Shown here one piece after another: positions 32,124 through 41,791 of a stretch of 64,000 nt of DNA (positions are counted from its first letter, which is position 1; each line of letters starts with the position of its first letter). Source of the stretch: Rosenbergiella metrosideri (GTDB taxonomy: Bacteria; Pseudomonadota; Gammaproteobacteria; Enterobacterales; Enterobacteriaceae); NCBI RefSeq assembly GCF_022602565.1, contig NZ_JALBCV010000016.1, forward strand, positions 16,875 to 80,874, read 5' to 3'. The position numbers were made by a program, and so were the translations under genes. The notes below the pieces were generated by a model. It was given only the letters and a program-made list of their open reading frames with translations. It searched no databases and was not told the DNA's origin.

Positions 32124-33650
32124 ATGCCTATAAGCCAAAATAGCCCTGAAAAACCTCAAGAATTTGCAGCCATTGATTTGGGATCGAACAGCTTCCATAT
32201 GGTCATCGCACGCGTGGTTGATGGTGCCATTCAAGTTCTTGGCCGTTTAAAACAACGCGTCCATCTCGCTGATGCGATTACCCTCGATAATCAACTCACC
32301 GAAGAAGGGATTGAGCGTGGCTTAAGCGTGCTCGCACTTTTTGCAGAACGTCTTCAGGGCTTTGACCCCGCTAATGTGTCGATTGTGGGCACACACACCT
32401 TGCGGGTCGTCGATAATGCAGAAGAATTCCTTAAGCGTGCTGAGGAAGTGATTCCTTACCCTATCGATGTGATCTCGGGTAACGAAGAAGCACGCCTTAT
32501 CTTTATGGGCGTAGAACATACACAGCCCGAGAAAGGTCGCAAATTAGTGATCGATATCGGTGGTGGGTCGACCGAACTGGTGATTGGCGAAGATTTCGAA
32601 CCGCAGCTTATCGAAAGTCGCCGCATGGGGTGCGTGAGTTTTAGTAAACTTTACTTTCCCGGCGGTAAGATCAGCCATGATAATTTCCGTCGTGCTCGCC
32701 TCGCGGCAGTTCATAAATTAGAAACCCTCGCCTGCCAGTATCGTCAAGCAGGATGGCAAGTGGCAATGGGTGCCTCAGGGAGCATTAAAGCCGCCTGTGA
32801 AGTATTGGCCGCGTTAGGTGAAAAAGAGAAAGTGATCACCCGCGACAGCCTCGCCCTGCTCTGGGAGAAGATCAGCCAATTCGATAATATGGATGACTTG
32901 GACTTACCTGGTCTGTCAGACGACCGAAAATCGGTCTTTGTCCCGGGATTAGCCATCCTTAGCGGTATCTTCGATGCGTTGCAAATCAAAGAGCTACTTT
33001 ATTCAGATGGCGCGCTGCGTGAAGGCGTTCTCTATGAGATGGAAGGCCGTTTTCGCCATCAGGATATTCGTAAACGTACCGCACTGAGCCTGGCTGAGCA
33101 TTATGTCGTCGATCGCGACCAAGCCAAACAGGTACTGGAAACGACTCGTTTACTGCACCGTCAATGGGAAAAACAGAATCCGAAGCTGGCCAACAAGGCG
33201 CTCACTGCATTGTTGGAGTGGGCTGCGATGTTGCATGAGGTGGGGCTGACCATCAATCACAGCGCCATGCAGCGCCACTCGGCCTATATTTTACAGCACT
33301 CGAATATGCCGGGCTTCAGTCAGCAACAGCAACTTTTACTGGCCACCTTAGTGCGTTTTCACCGTAAAGGCATTAAAACCGACGATGTACCGCGTTTTAC
33401 CGCCTTTAAGCGTAAGCAATTTTTACCGCTTATTTTTCTTTTACGCTTAGCTATCTTGTTGAATAACCAGCGCCAAGCCACGACTCGCCCAGAAAAGCTG
33501 TTATTGCATACCGACGAAGGTCACTGGACTCTGATCTTCCCGAAAGAGTATTTTAACCAAAATGCCTTGGTGCAATTAGATCTGGAACGTGAACAGGCTT
33601 ATTGGTCTGAGGTCACCGGCTGGCAGTTAAATCTAAGCGAAGAAAAATAG
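32124..33650 (+). CDS. ppx: Exopolyphosphatase
   Basis: This 508-aa enzyme of the ASKHA fold degrades polyphosphate and pppGpp. The phosphate loops [14 protein letters not shown] and [14 protein letters not shown] are intact, with the catalytic Glu in the [11 protein letters not shown] region. The C-terminal HD-like helical part ([20 protein letters not shown]) is complete. It is co-transcribed with ppk. Confidence 0.97.
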   Translation: MPISQNSPEKPQEFAAIDLGSNSFHMVIARVVDGAIQVLGRLKQRVHLADAITLDNQLTEEGIERGLSVLALFAERLQGFDPANVSIVGTHTLRVVDNAEEFLKRAEEVIPYPIDVISGNEEARLIFMGVEHTQPEKGRKLVIDIGGGSTELVIGEDFEPQLIESRRMGCVSFSKLYFPGGKISHDNFRRARLAAVHKLETLACQYRQAGWQVAMGASGSIKAACEVLAALGEKEKVITRDSLALLWEKISQFDNMDDLDLPGLSDDRKSVFVPGLAILSGIFDALQIKELLYSDGALREGVLYEMEGRFRHQDIRKRTALSLAEHYVVDRDQAKQVLETTRLLHRQWEKQNPKLANKALTALLEWAAMLHEVGLTINHSAMQRHSAYILQHSNMPGFSQQQQLLLATLVRFHRKGIKTDDVPRFTAFKRKQFLPLIFLLRLAILLNNQRQATTRPEKLLLHTDEGHWTLIFPKEYFNQNALVQLDLEREQAYWSEVTGWQLNLSEEK

Positions 33651-33668
33651 CGCTACGCTGAGGTAAGT

Positions 33669-34265
33669 ATGACAACACGCCCACTCGCACAACATCATCT
33701 AACGGCTCCGCATCCCGAAGTGGTGGCGTTAGTGCCTCGATTAATCGAGGGGGATATTTTGGATCTTGGCTGCGGGTCGGGTCGGCATGCCCTTTACCTC
33801 CAGCAGCAGGGGTTTGCCGTCACGGCATGGGATAACGATCCGCTGGCGGTACAACGCTTAACGCAACAGACGCCCCAAGCGGCACTGGCGAGAATCACTG
33901 TTGCAACCCCGGACCTGAATCATCATCGCTTCAACGGCCAATACCATGCGATTTTGGCCATTGATATATTGATGTATTTGCACCCCTCGGCTATCGGCCA
34001 GTTAATTGCTGATATGCAAGCGTCCACCCTTAAAGGCGGCTATAACCTTATTATCTGCCCGATGCACGATGAAAACTCAGACAGGTCGATCGCCTTCCCG
34101 TTTAGTTTCCGTTCAGGAGAGTTAAGCCACTATTATCGACGTTGGCATATTGTTCACTACCATGAACAGCAAGCGACGTGGGCCTCCCCCGATGCACCGA
34201 CTGAGCCAATTACCCTTCGCTTTGCCACCTTATTGGCACAGAAAATCTCGATTAAAGAGTTGTAA
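33669..34265 (+). CDS. TehB-like SAM-dependent methyltransferase
   Basis: This is a small class-I methyltransferase, 198 aa. The SAM motif LDLGCGSGRHALYL is at about residues 31-44. GGYNLIICPMHDENSD, FPFSFRSGELSHYYRRW and LRFATLLAQK match the C-terminal pattern of TehB, the tellurite-resistance methyltransferase. Tellurite itself is not proven as substrate. It begins 18 bp after ppx, so it may ride on ppk-ppx; that location is not the K-12 one. Confidence 0.78.
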   Translation: MTTRPLAQHHLTAPHPEVVALVPRLIEGDILDLGCGSGRHALYLQQQGFAVTAWDNDPLAVQRLTQQTPQAALARITVATPDLNHHRFNGQYHAILAIDILMYLHPSAIGQLIADMQASTLKGGYNLIICPMHDENSDRSIAFPFSFRSGELSHYYRRWHIVHYHEQQATWASPDAPTEPITLRFATLLAQKISIKEL

Positions 34266-34324
34266 TCATTTGCAGGGGTAACACAGTTGACCGTCACCCC
34301 ACCCCTAACCTCGGAATCTTTTTG

Positions 34325-34525
34325 ATGAATAACTCACCCTTAAATCGTCAGAAAAAGAAAAGCGGATCATTAATTCGAATTGTCTTCTGGTTAAGTCTAG
34401 TATTACTGGTGGCCCGACTGATTTGGGTCATCCCTGCTGCCTTCGAACATCATCGGGCAAAACAGGAGAGTGCCGGAACGGAACCCAAGGTCTCAGCCCC
34501 TTCTCAGGCTAAGTCTAGCCCCTAA
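34325..34525 (+). CDS. YfgG-like small membrane protein
   Basis: The 66-aa product has a basic N-terminus (NRQKKKSG), one membrane helix (IRIVFWLSLVLLVARLIWVI) and a short hydrophilic tail. This is the build of E. coli YfgG, which lies near ppx there and is linked to metal-stress tolerance. ATG 34325 is used instead of the adjacent TTG. Confidence 0.72.
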   Translation: MNNSPLNRQKKKSGSLIRIVFWLSLVLLVARLIWVIPAAFEHHRAKQESAGTEPKVSAPSQAKSSP

Positions 34526-34577
34526 TTAATGACAGTAAAGACACTTTAGCCCCGCTGAGAATCACAAAGGATGTAAT

Positions 34578-36008
34578 ATGTCAGAAGTCTATAGTCAGTT
34601 ACTGGCTCAACGCCGCCAGAAAATTTTAGAGTTAGTGCTTAACAATCCTTTGTTGGTTGATAGCCTGCTTGAGCCTGAAAAAAAATTAAACGACTCACAG
34701 ATCGAACAGGTCGCCCAACAGAAGCAATTGCTGACCGAGACGGTTTTGCTGCTGCATGCCGCGGATATTGCGGATATCTTGGAGTCACTGCCTGAAGAAG
34801 CGCGGCAAGCGGTATGGCAGATTATTCCCGTTGAGAGTCGCGGGCGAATCTTAGTCGAGGCCTCTGAAACGGTATGGGAAAGCCTGATTGAGTGTATGAG
34901 CGATCAGCAAACCTTACAAGCTATCGCTCCCCTCGACCTTGATGACCAAGCATGGTTATCACGCTTTTTATCACGCGATCTGACTGGAAAATTACTGACC
35001 GGTCTCGAGCCGAAACAACGCGCGCGTATTCTACAACTGATCGGTAAAGATCGGGGTGGCGTGGCGCAGGTGATGGACTTCAATATTATCACTGTGCGGC
35101 CAAATGTGACGCTTGGCGTGGTACAGCGCTATCTGCGTCACCTGAAAAAAATCCAAAGTGGTACCGATAAAATCTTTATTATCGACCACCAAAATCAACT
35201 GCTCGGCGAGCTGCTGCTCACTGATATTCTGATCCATACTCCCCACGCGCAGGTATTGGACGTCATGAATCCGCATCCGGTAACCTTCCAGCTGGATGAA
35301 CAGGCTGAAAATGCTGCCAGTGCCTTCGAACGGTATAACCTTATCTCCGCGGCAGTGACCGACAATGAAGGGAAATTGATCGGTCGGATTGCGATTGAAG
35401 ACATCATCGACTTGGTCAACCAAGAGAACGAGAATAATATCCGGAAAATGGGGGGGATACGCGAAGAAGAAGACGTGTTCGCCCCTGTGGCCAAGTCGGT
35501 TAGAAACCGCTGGGCATGGTTAGCCCTCAATCTCTGTACCGCCTTTGTCGCCTCGCGCGTCATCGGGTTATTCGAAAATACCATTGCTCACCTTGTCGCG
35601 TTGGCAACCTTAATGCCAATCGTCGCCGGGATTGGCGGTAACACAGGTAACCAGACCATTACCATGATTGTACGTGCCTTGGCCCTGCGTCAGATCGAAC
35701 CGAGTAACTTCTCCTTTCTGTTTTTACGCGAGATTGGCGTTGCGCTGATTAACGGTATTCTCTGGGGCGGTGTAATGGGTGGTATCACCTACTTGATGTA
35801 TTACAATCTGGCTCTCAGCGGCGTGATGATGTTGGCGATGGTGCTTAACCTGTTACTCGCAGCCTTTATGGGCGTCATGATTCCACTGATTATGACCAAA
35901 CTAAAACGTGACCCAGCCATTGGCTCTAGCGTGCTGATTACGGCTACCACCGATACCGGCGGCTTCTTTATTTTCTTAGGATTAGCCACCCTGTTCTTAT
36001 TGCACTAA
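34578..36008 (+). CDS. mgtE: MgtE-type magnesium transporter
   Basis: This is a Mg2+ channel gated by cytoplasmic Mg2+. In 476 aa it has the helical N domain (LHAADIADILESLPEE, then ILVEASETVWESL), two CBS domains (about 135-255, with LLTDILIHTPHAQVLDVM) and five C-terminal membrane helices. The pore motif PIVAGIGGNTGNQT is intact. A stem-loop follows the stop. Confidence 0.94.
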   Translation: MSEVYSQLLAQRRQKILELVLNNPLLVDSLLEPEKKLNDSQIEQVAQQKQLLTETVLLLHAADIADILESLPEEARQAVWQIIPVESRGRILVEASETVWESLIECMSDQQTLQAIAPLDLDDQAWLSRFLSRDLTGKLLTGLEPKQRARILQLIGKDRGGVAQVMDFNIITVRPNVTLGVVQRYLRHLKKIQSGTDKIFIIDHQNQLLGELLLTDILIHTPHAQVLDVMNPHPVTFQLDEQAENAASAFERYNLISAAVTDNEGKLIGRIAIEDIIDLVNQENENNIRKMGGIREEEDVFAPVAKSVRNRWAWLALNLCTAFVASRVIGLFENTIAHLVALATLMPIVAGIGGNTGNQTITMIVRALALRQIEPSNFSFLFLREIGVALINGILWGGVMGGITYLMYYNLALSGVMMLAMVLNLLLAAFMGVMIPLIMTKLKRDPAIGSSVLITATTDTGGFFIFLGLATLFLLH

Positions 36009-36018
36009 TCCCCCCTGT

Positions 36019-36038
36019 GGCACGGTTCGCGCCGTGCC
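36019..36038 (+). terminator. Stem-loop terminator candidate after mgtE
   Basis: A 7-bp GC-rich stem (36019-36025 with 36032-36038) lies ten bases after the mgtE stop and is followed by a broken T-rich stretch. Confidence 0.55.
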
Positions 36039-36133
36039 CCCGCTTTTAGATTTTTATTCACTGAAAAATGGAACCGGTTTTTGATTTGTCATCAGAACCA
36101 TTGCTGCGCTTAGCGGCAAAAATGTTTCAAAAT

Positions 36134-36161
36134 TTAATTATTCAAATAAATGAATAATTAA
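36134..36161. promoter_or_regulatory. Perfect 11-bp AT-rich palindrome upstream of dat
   Basis: Arms 36134-36144 and 36151-36161 are exact reverse complements with a 6-nt spacer, about 135 bp before the dat start. The shape suggests a binding site for a dimeric regulator (inference). It lacks the layout of a Fur box. Confidence 0.5.
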
Positions 36162-36294
36162 TCCAAAACAGGCTAACTAATCATTGCCCCCCCACTAAAA
36201 AGGCTCTATATTGGCCGCGCTTTTTTTAGCACACACTTTTAATTATTTTATTTAATCAATTGGGACTGAGCGCAGTCTTGGTTGTGGGAGAGAT

Positions 36295-37683
36295 ATGATG
36301 ACGGATAAGGTCCGTATTGAAACTTTAGATGCCACCTCTTTCAAGGGGAACAACGATCAATTCTTGGCGCGTCAAGCAGAGTTTGAATCGAATGTCAGAA
36401 GTTATCCACGCAAGTTGCCTTTAGCCATTGCTAAGGCCAACGGCGTCTGGATCACCGACGTTGAGAACAAAGATTATCTTGACTGTCTGGCTGGAGCAGG
36501 AACCTTAGCATTGGGCCATAATCATCCTGATGTCCTGCAAAGCATCCAAAATGTTATAAGCAGCGGCTTACCGTTACACACTCTTGATCTAACGACTCCG
36601 TTAAAAGATCAATTCTCAGAATATCTCCTCTCTTTGCTCCCTCACCAGGGTAAAGATTATTGTCTACAATTCACCGGTCCAACCGGTGCAGATGCTGTCG
36701 AAGCTGCCCTCAAACTGGCGAAAAAGACCACGGGCCGAAACAGCGTTATCAGCTTCTCTGGCGGCTACCATGGTATGACCCACGGTGCGCTATCGGTTAC
36801 CGGAAACCTGGGACCGAAAGAAGCCACCAGCGGCATGATGACTGAAGTTCAGTTTATGCCTTACCCACACCTTTATCGCTGCCCGCTGGGGATTGGCGGT
36901 CAAGCCGGTATCGATGCATTAAGCTACTACTTCGAAAACCTGATTAATGATGTCGAAAGCGGCGTTCGCAAGCCTGCTGCGGTGATCTTAGAAGCCGTTC
37001 AAGGCGAAGGTGGGGTTAACCCAGCACCGGTCGAGTGGTTACAACGTATTCGTAAAGTGACCCAAGAACACGGTATCTTGTTGATTGTCGATGAAGTGCA
37101 AGCAGGCTTTGCCCGTACCGGCCGTTTCTTCGCCTTCGAGCACGCAGGAATCGAACCCGATATTATCGTGATGTCAAAAGCGGTTGGCGGCGGTTTACCG
37201 CTCGCAGTACTTGGCATTAAGAAAGAATTCGATGCGTGGTCCCCGGGCCACCACAGCGGGACGTTCCGCGGTAACCAACTGGCGATGGCCACCGGTCTTA
37301 CCACGCTGAAAATCTTGAAAGAGCAAGATATTGCGGGTCAAGTCGCGGTCAAAGGCGAGTGGTTAAAGGCACAGTTAACCCAACTGCAAAAACGCTTCCC
37401 GCAAATCGGTCATATCCGTGGCCTAGGTTTAATGATTGGTATGGAAATTGTGAAACCGCAAGAAGCTACCGACCACTTAGGTTGCCACCCTGCTGACCCT
37501 GAGTTAGCGGTGCTGCTGCAGAAGAAGTGCTTCGAAGCGGGTCTGATCTTAGAACGCGGCGGACGTCACGGTTGCGTGTTACGTTTACTGCCATCACTGC
37601 TGATCAGCCAAGTTGAATTGACCTTATTCCTCGAAAAATTCGAGCAAGCGCTATTAAGCGCTGGCCTTCAACCTCAGGGATAA
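36295..37683 (+). CDS. dat: Diaminobutyrate–2-oxoglutarate aminotransferase
   Basis: This class-III PLP aminotransferase, 462 aa, makes L-2,4-diaminobutyrate from aspartate semialdehyde. [19 protein letters not shown], the aspartate loop [14 protein letters not shown] and the PLP lysine of [13 protein letters not shown] are visible. The adjacent decarboxylase defines the pathway to 1,3-diaminopropane, known from Acinetobacter dat-ddc. Two adjacent ATG codons (36295 and 36298) are possible starts. Confidence 0.92.
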   Translation: MMTDKVRIETLDATSFKGNNDQFLARQAEFESNVRSYPRKLPLAIAKANGVWITDVENKDYLDCLAGAGTLALGHNHPDVLQSIQNVISSGLPLHTLDLTTPLKDQFSEYLLSLLPHQGKDYCLQFTGPTGADAVEAALKLAKKTTGRNSVISFSGGYHGMTHGALSVTGNLGPKEATSGMMTEVQFMPYPHLYRCPLGIGGQAGIDALSYYFENLINDVESGVRKPAAVILEAVQGEGGVNPAPVEWLQRIRKVTQEHGILLIVDEVQAGFARTGRFFAFEHAGIEPDIIVMSKAVGGGLPLAVLGIKKEFDAWSPGHHSGTFRGNQLAMATGLTTLKILKEQDIAGQVAVKGEWLKAQLTQLQKRFPQIGHIRGLGLMIGMEIVKPQEATDHLGCHPADPELAVLLQKKCFEAGLILERGGRHGCVLRLLPSLLISQVELTLFLEKFEQALLSAGLQPQG

Positions 37684-37690
37684 GACAACA

Positions 37691-39145
37691 ATGTCAACCA
37701 CTAACACGATACTGACGGGATCACCAGAGAGCCTTCAGGCCTATCAAGAAGTGATGACCCAAAGCCAGCAAGCGGTTGCCGCTTGGCTGCAACAGCCGGA
37801 AATGTATCAAGGTAAATCCGTCGCGGCACTACGCGAGCGCATCGCCTTACAGTTCACGGCTGAAGGGTTAGGAAATGAAGAAGCGATTAATCGTGCTGTC
37901 GAATATTTCTTAAAAGACAGTCTAGCGGTCCATCATCCACAGTGTGTGGCGCATTTACACTGCCCAAGTCTGGTGATTAGCCAAGCGGCGGAAGTGTTTA
38001 TCAATGCCACAAACCAAAGTATGGACTCTTGGGATCAAAGCCCGTCTGCCACGATTATGGAAGTAAAACTGGTCGAATGGCTACGCAGCCAAATCGGCTA
38101 CCCGGCGGGGGACGCCGGGGTTTTCACCAGTGGTGGAACCCAGAGCAACATGATGGGACTGATGTTGGCCCGCGATGCATTTTTCGCTCGCCGGGGTCAC
38201 TCAATCCAACAAGACGGCTTACCGAATAACCTGCGTAACTATAAAGTGTTCTGTTCTGAGCACGCGCACTTCTCTGTGCAGAAAAATATGGCGCTAATGG
38301 GCCATGGTTACCAGTCGGTGGTGCAGATCAAAACCGATGACTGTTCGCGTATCGATCTGAATGATCTGTTGGAGAAGCTAGCAACCGCGAAAAGCCAAGG
38401 TGAAGAAGTGATGGCTATCGTGGCAACCGCTGGGACAACCGATGCGGGCGCCATTGATAATCTTACCGCTATCACCACCTTAGCGGCGGAACAAGGTATT
38501 TGGGTACACGTCGATGCAGCATGGGGCGGCGCCTTACTGCTTTCGGAGAAATATCGTCACTGGTTAGCCGGTTTAGAGCAGGCTGACTCTGTCACGTTAG
38601 ATTTCCATAAGCAATATTTCCAAACCATTAGTTGTGGCGCGTTCTTACTGAAAGATCCGAAGCACTATGAGTTAATGCGCTATCAAGCAGCGTACCTTAA
38701 CTCAGAGTTCGATGAAGCACAGGGGGTCCCTAACCTGGTGTCGAAATCATTGCAAACCACCCGTCGTTTCGATGCATTGAAACTATGGATGGGACTCGAA
38801 GCGCTAGGACAAAAACAGTATGCCGCAATCATTGATAATGGCGTCACATTAGCGCAAGACGTTGCCGCCTATGTTGAGAGCATGACCGAAGTAGAATTGG
38901 TGATGAAGCCTCAGCTGGCGAGTGTCCTGTTCCGTGTGCGTCGTGAAGGCTTAGACGATCAGCAGCTCGCGCTGTTCAATCAGAAGATTGGCGATGCACT
39001 GCTTGATTCTGGACGCGCAAATGTCGGTGTCACTGAACACCATGGCGTGACCTGTCTGAAACTGACGTTACTGAACCCTACCGTGACGTTAGATGATATC
39101 AAAACGCTGTTAGCGTTAGTCTTACAAACGGCAGAAACGCTGTAG
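37691..39145 (+). CDS. ddc: L-2,4-diaminobutyrate decarboxylase
   Basis: This group-II PLP decarboxylase, 484 aa, converts 2,4-diaminobutyrate to 1,3-diaminopropane. Motifs FTSGGTQSNMMGLMLARD, HVDAAWGGALLLSEKYRHW and the PLP lysine in SVTLDFHKQYFQ are present. It begins 7 bp after dat and is followed by a strong terminator, so the pair is a bicistronic operon. No siderophore synthetase is nearby, so diaminopropane itself is the likely product. Confidence 0.92.
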   Translation: MSTTNTILTGSPESLQAYQEVMTQSQQAVAAWLQQPEMYQGKSVAALRERIALQFTAEGLGNEEAINRAVEYFLKDSLAVHHPQCVAHLHCPSLVISQAAEVFINATNQSMDSWDQSPSATIMEVKLVEWLRSQIGYPAGDAGVFTSGGTQSNMMGLMLARDAFFARRGHSIQQDGLPNNLRNYKVFCSEHAHFSVQKNMALMGHGYQSVVQIKTDDCSRIDLNDLLEKLATAKSQGEEVMAIVATAGTTDAGAIDNLTAITTLAAEQGIWVHVDAAWGGALLLSEKYRHWLAGLEQADSVTLDFHKQYFQTISCGAFLLKDPKHYELMRYQAAYLNSEFDEAQGVPNLVSKSLQTTRRFDALKLWMGLEALGQKQYAAIIDNGVTLAQDVAAYVESMTEVELVMKPQLASVLFRVRREGLDDQQLALFNQKIGDALLDSGRANVGVTEHHGVTCLKLTLLNPTVTLDDIKTLLALVLQTAETL

Positions 39146-39170
39146 TTGAAAAAAAAGTCCCTTGTTGATA

Positions 39171-39207
39171 ATGCCAGTCAGTTGCTTAACTGACTGGCAT
39201 TTTTTTT
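39171..39207 (+). terminator. Strong intrinsic terminator after ddc
   Basis: A 13-bp perfect stem (39171-39183 with 39188-39200) and 4-nt loop is followed by seven T. The next 280 bp to the DUF3147-like gene hold no gene that I can see. This marks the end of the core block. Confidence 0.93.
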
Positions 39208-39487
39208 GTGCACTTTGGATACGGAAAAGGCCACTATTCTTGGAAAGACGCTTTTCCTGCTTATCGGTGGTTTCACGTACTCTCCCGCTACCTTCCAATA
39301 ATAGATGAAACCAGGATCGCCTAAACTAAGCAGCGTGAGTACGATGTTGATTTCTTAATTATGCTGATTAGGTTCTCCCCGGCGTGATATTGAATTAGAC
39401 AAGACCTGACACTGGGGATTTTGCTAACTATGGAATGGGGAGCGTAAGAAGCTGTTATAGTAAATGAGTTTATTAGTAGGATATAAA

Positions 39488-39838
39488 ATGCTTTGGTTGA
39501 TAGTTAAGTATTCGGTAATAGCAGGAATGGTCGTGTTGATTTCCAAAGTGGCAAAACGAAGTGATAGGCTAGGGGACTTACTGGCTGCTCTACCTTTTGT
39601 AATTGTTCTGGTTCTTGTATGGATGAAGATAGAGGGGCAGACTCAATAGAAGATCGCTATCCACGCGTGGTATACTTTTTAGTATGTAATTCCTACTTTG
39701 CCTATGTTTCTTTGCTTCCCTCTTCTGTACAGGCATTTAGGTTTCTGGCTTGCGCTTATGACGTCATGCATTACGACGATTTTAGTTTTCTGGGTGTATG
39801 CGCAACTCCTAAGATTCTTTGGTATAAATTTGATGTGA
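39488..39838 (+). pseudogene. DUF3147-like membrane protein gene with two in-frame TAG codons
   Basis: From ATG 39488 the frame reads MLWLIVKYSVIAGMV and later AKRSDRLGDLLAALPF, as in the ~115-aa DUF3147 family of four-helix membrane proteins. It meets TAG at codon 54 (39647) and TAG at codon 65 (39680). It then continues in the same frame with YVIPTLPMFLCFPLLYRHLG and ends at TGA 39836, giving 117 codons, the family length. The second TAG stands where Trp is plausible (TGG to TAG). The protein is probably lost. Confidence 0.7.
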
Positions 39839-39859
39839 TCAGAATTAGAATACATTATA

Positions 39860-39954
39860 CCTAATGCCCCGGTAGTTGTATGTGAACATTACGGGCGGTA
39901 GCAGTCTGAAGACTCACATTATTTTGCTAAAATCATCTCTATTTAACATAATCG
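39860..39954 (+). repeat. Left copy of imperfect direct repeat flanking the island
   Basis: The core 39916-39954 matches 47931-47969 at 33 of 39 positions without gaps. Weaker similarity extends back to 39860. The repeats enclose the recombinase relic, the STAND gene and the lipoprotein. They may be old attachment sites. Confidence 0.5.
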
Positions 39955-40109
39955 ACGTTACGCGCAAGCACGGTAGTTCCTAGCACGTTGCCAGTTTTTA
40001 GCCTAGAATTCTTTTAAGTACCGCAAACTTGACTTGCTTAATGTTCATTCGTGCTAACTATGGATCCGGCTTGCCATTTAAACTGCTAAACTATCCTATA
40101 GTGTCAAGC

Positions 40110-41233
40110 GCGTTGCGCCGACCCATTCTGGTGGATCACCGTCATGTACCACGGTACTGGGCCACGGTCAGGTCGATCATGTGTGGCGCACAATTGGCGC
40201 CGGCGACAATGACTAAGAAGCTTCGTTACATCTAATCCCTGTACGTTCACGCAGATCAGCTACGTGGGTACGGTACATTGGACATCGCGTTGGCCAACCT
40301 CGATGAGGTCATCCTGGCCGAAGTATTGGAAGCCTAGCTCGTCTAGATTTGTAATCAGCCGAATCAGACCGAAGCTGACGAAGACCGCTGGCAATCGGGC
40401 TTGAGATTTGCCACCTCCATCGTGACCTAGTTGTCGCGCAGCACATTCTCCAATGCTTGTCTCAAGCGGATTGAGGAACGACTGCACCCCCTGAGTTTTA
40501 TCTACGATCAATTGTATGTTCGCCGACGCCAGCCATCTCAAGCCATCCGTTCGTTGCCGGCCAATGTGGTGTCGGCGCTCTACGATCATCTCTATACAGC
40601 AGCAGCCAGCAATCCTTTCCCTCGTGAGAAGGTGCGCTGGCAGGTCTAACTGGCGTTCTTTCTGATGCTGCATCAGGGGCTGCGCCGAGCCGAGGTGCTG
40701 CGCTTACCGGTGGGTATAATCAAAAGCGCCTATGACACAACCGGCAGCAGCGCATGCGCTATTGGCTGAACGTGCAGGTGAACCCAATATGCCGCTGAAG
40801 AGGATAATCCTTGTTACTCTCGACCCAGCATTAAGACCGCCCAATCCATCCGCCAGATACCAGTCAGCGACCCCGTGGCAAAGTTGGTTCAGACCTATGT
40901 CAAGAACTACCGCGGGGGTCCAGGTCATCCTTATCTGCTAAACTCGCAGAAAAACCAGCCACTCTCAACCAAATCGATCGCCAAGCTATTTGCTAAGTTA
41001 TCCGCCAGTTTGTCTGACACCGCCCGATCTCAACTACGCGACTGGACCAGTAAAGAGTCCGTCACTACCCACGATTTGCGGCATACTTTTACCGTGGTGG
41101 GCCTGAACCTAATCAGATTGAACATGCAAAGGTTCGTCTAAATGGCGTCAGGCGCTTGCTTGCCACAGAAGTGGGTGAAAAACCCTTCCCTGATGGACCT
41201 GATCTTTCAACTGGCAAGGATCAAGGGGCTTGA
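40110..41233 (+). pseudogene. Decayed tyrosine recombinase (integrase)
   Basis: Several frames together read as one integrase. A helical N-terminal part (NLDEVILAEVLEA, then FIYDQLYVRRRQPSQAIRSLP) is followed by the first catalytic Arg region QGLRRAEVLRLP (40674-40709). Further on come VQTYVKNYRGGPGHPYLLN and the second box HDLRH (41070-41084). At least four frameshifts or stops interrupt it, and the LGH/catalytic-Tyr end is missing. It probably mobilised the island once. Confidence 0.72.
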
Positions 41234-41637
41234 TGACTGAATCAATCGAAAATTGTCTTGATGAGGCTATCAAAGCTGTTCTGGGTGACATGCTGTCTAG
41301 GGACGAGGACATCACTGCCTGAGCCGCTGCAAGGCTGCATCCAACGCTTAAAGCAGCATCCTCGATCACGCGTAGTGACAGTCGGAGCGCCCTACTCGCT
41401 CAATATCAGCGATAGCAGAAGCAATACCGCCTGTGGTCCACCAGGTCAGGAAAACGATCGACTGTGCACCTTGTCGGAGACCTCGCCGCCCGCAAGTCGA
41501 GAATCACCGAGTTGGAAAAACAGATCTCATTGCTGACTGCATCTCACATCGCTATTATTAAAGAGGCAGGCGAACTAGGTGTATTCAGAAAGTGGCTGGA
41601 GTTGTTCGAAAAATTAGATAAAAACAATCCTACTTAA
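41233..41637 (+). pseudogene. Coiled-coil accessory protein gene of the recombinase, two in-frame stops
   Basis: An ATG overlapping the last integrase-frame stop (TGATG) opens a single 135-codon frame (MTESIENCLDEAIKAVLGDM), interrupted by one TGA near codon 32 and one TAG about 24 codons later. The C-terminal half (KSRITELEKQISLLTASH) is a clear coiled coil. A small coiled-coil protein downstream of a tyrosine recombinase recalls TnpC-type helpers, which is only an analogy. Confidence 0.55.
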
Positions 41638-41713
41638 GTAGGTAATTTGTTACCCAAGCAGGACTAAATTGGAACGCGCAAGTAGAGTTCCCTAGGGTTC
41701 AGGGACGAATATC

Positions 41714-41791
41714 ATGCCAAAAATAATCGGCAACGCTAGCGCTTATCAAGATGAAGAGGATGAATGTCCTCCGGCGGGAGTAAGTTTATGA
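41714..41791 (+). CDS. Possible 25-aa ORF overlapping the start of the STAND gene
   Basis: ATG 41714 opens 25 codons (MPKIIGNASAYQDEEDE...) ending in TGA that overlaps the next ATG as ATGA. The product is acidic. The arrangement is that of translational coupling to the 1522-aa defence-like gene. No family is recognised, and it may be only a leader or a remnant. Confidence 0.4.
   Translation: MPKIIGNASAYQDEEDECPPAGVSL

Noticed and set aside
39619..39864. An 81-codon frame overlapping the end of the DUF3147-like gene
   Set aside because: The other frame, read through two TAG codons, gives the family sequence; this one is its +1 shadow.
40260..40673. A 137-codon minus-strand frame over the integrase relic
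   Set aside because: The plus strand shows recombinase motifs in the same region; the antisense frame has no recognisable domain.
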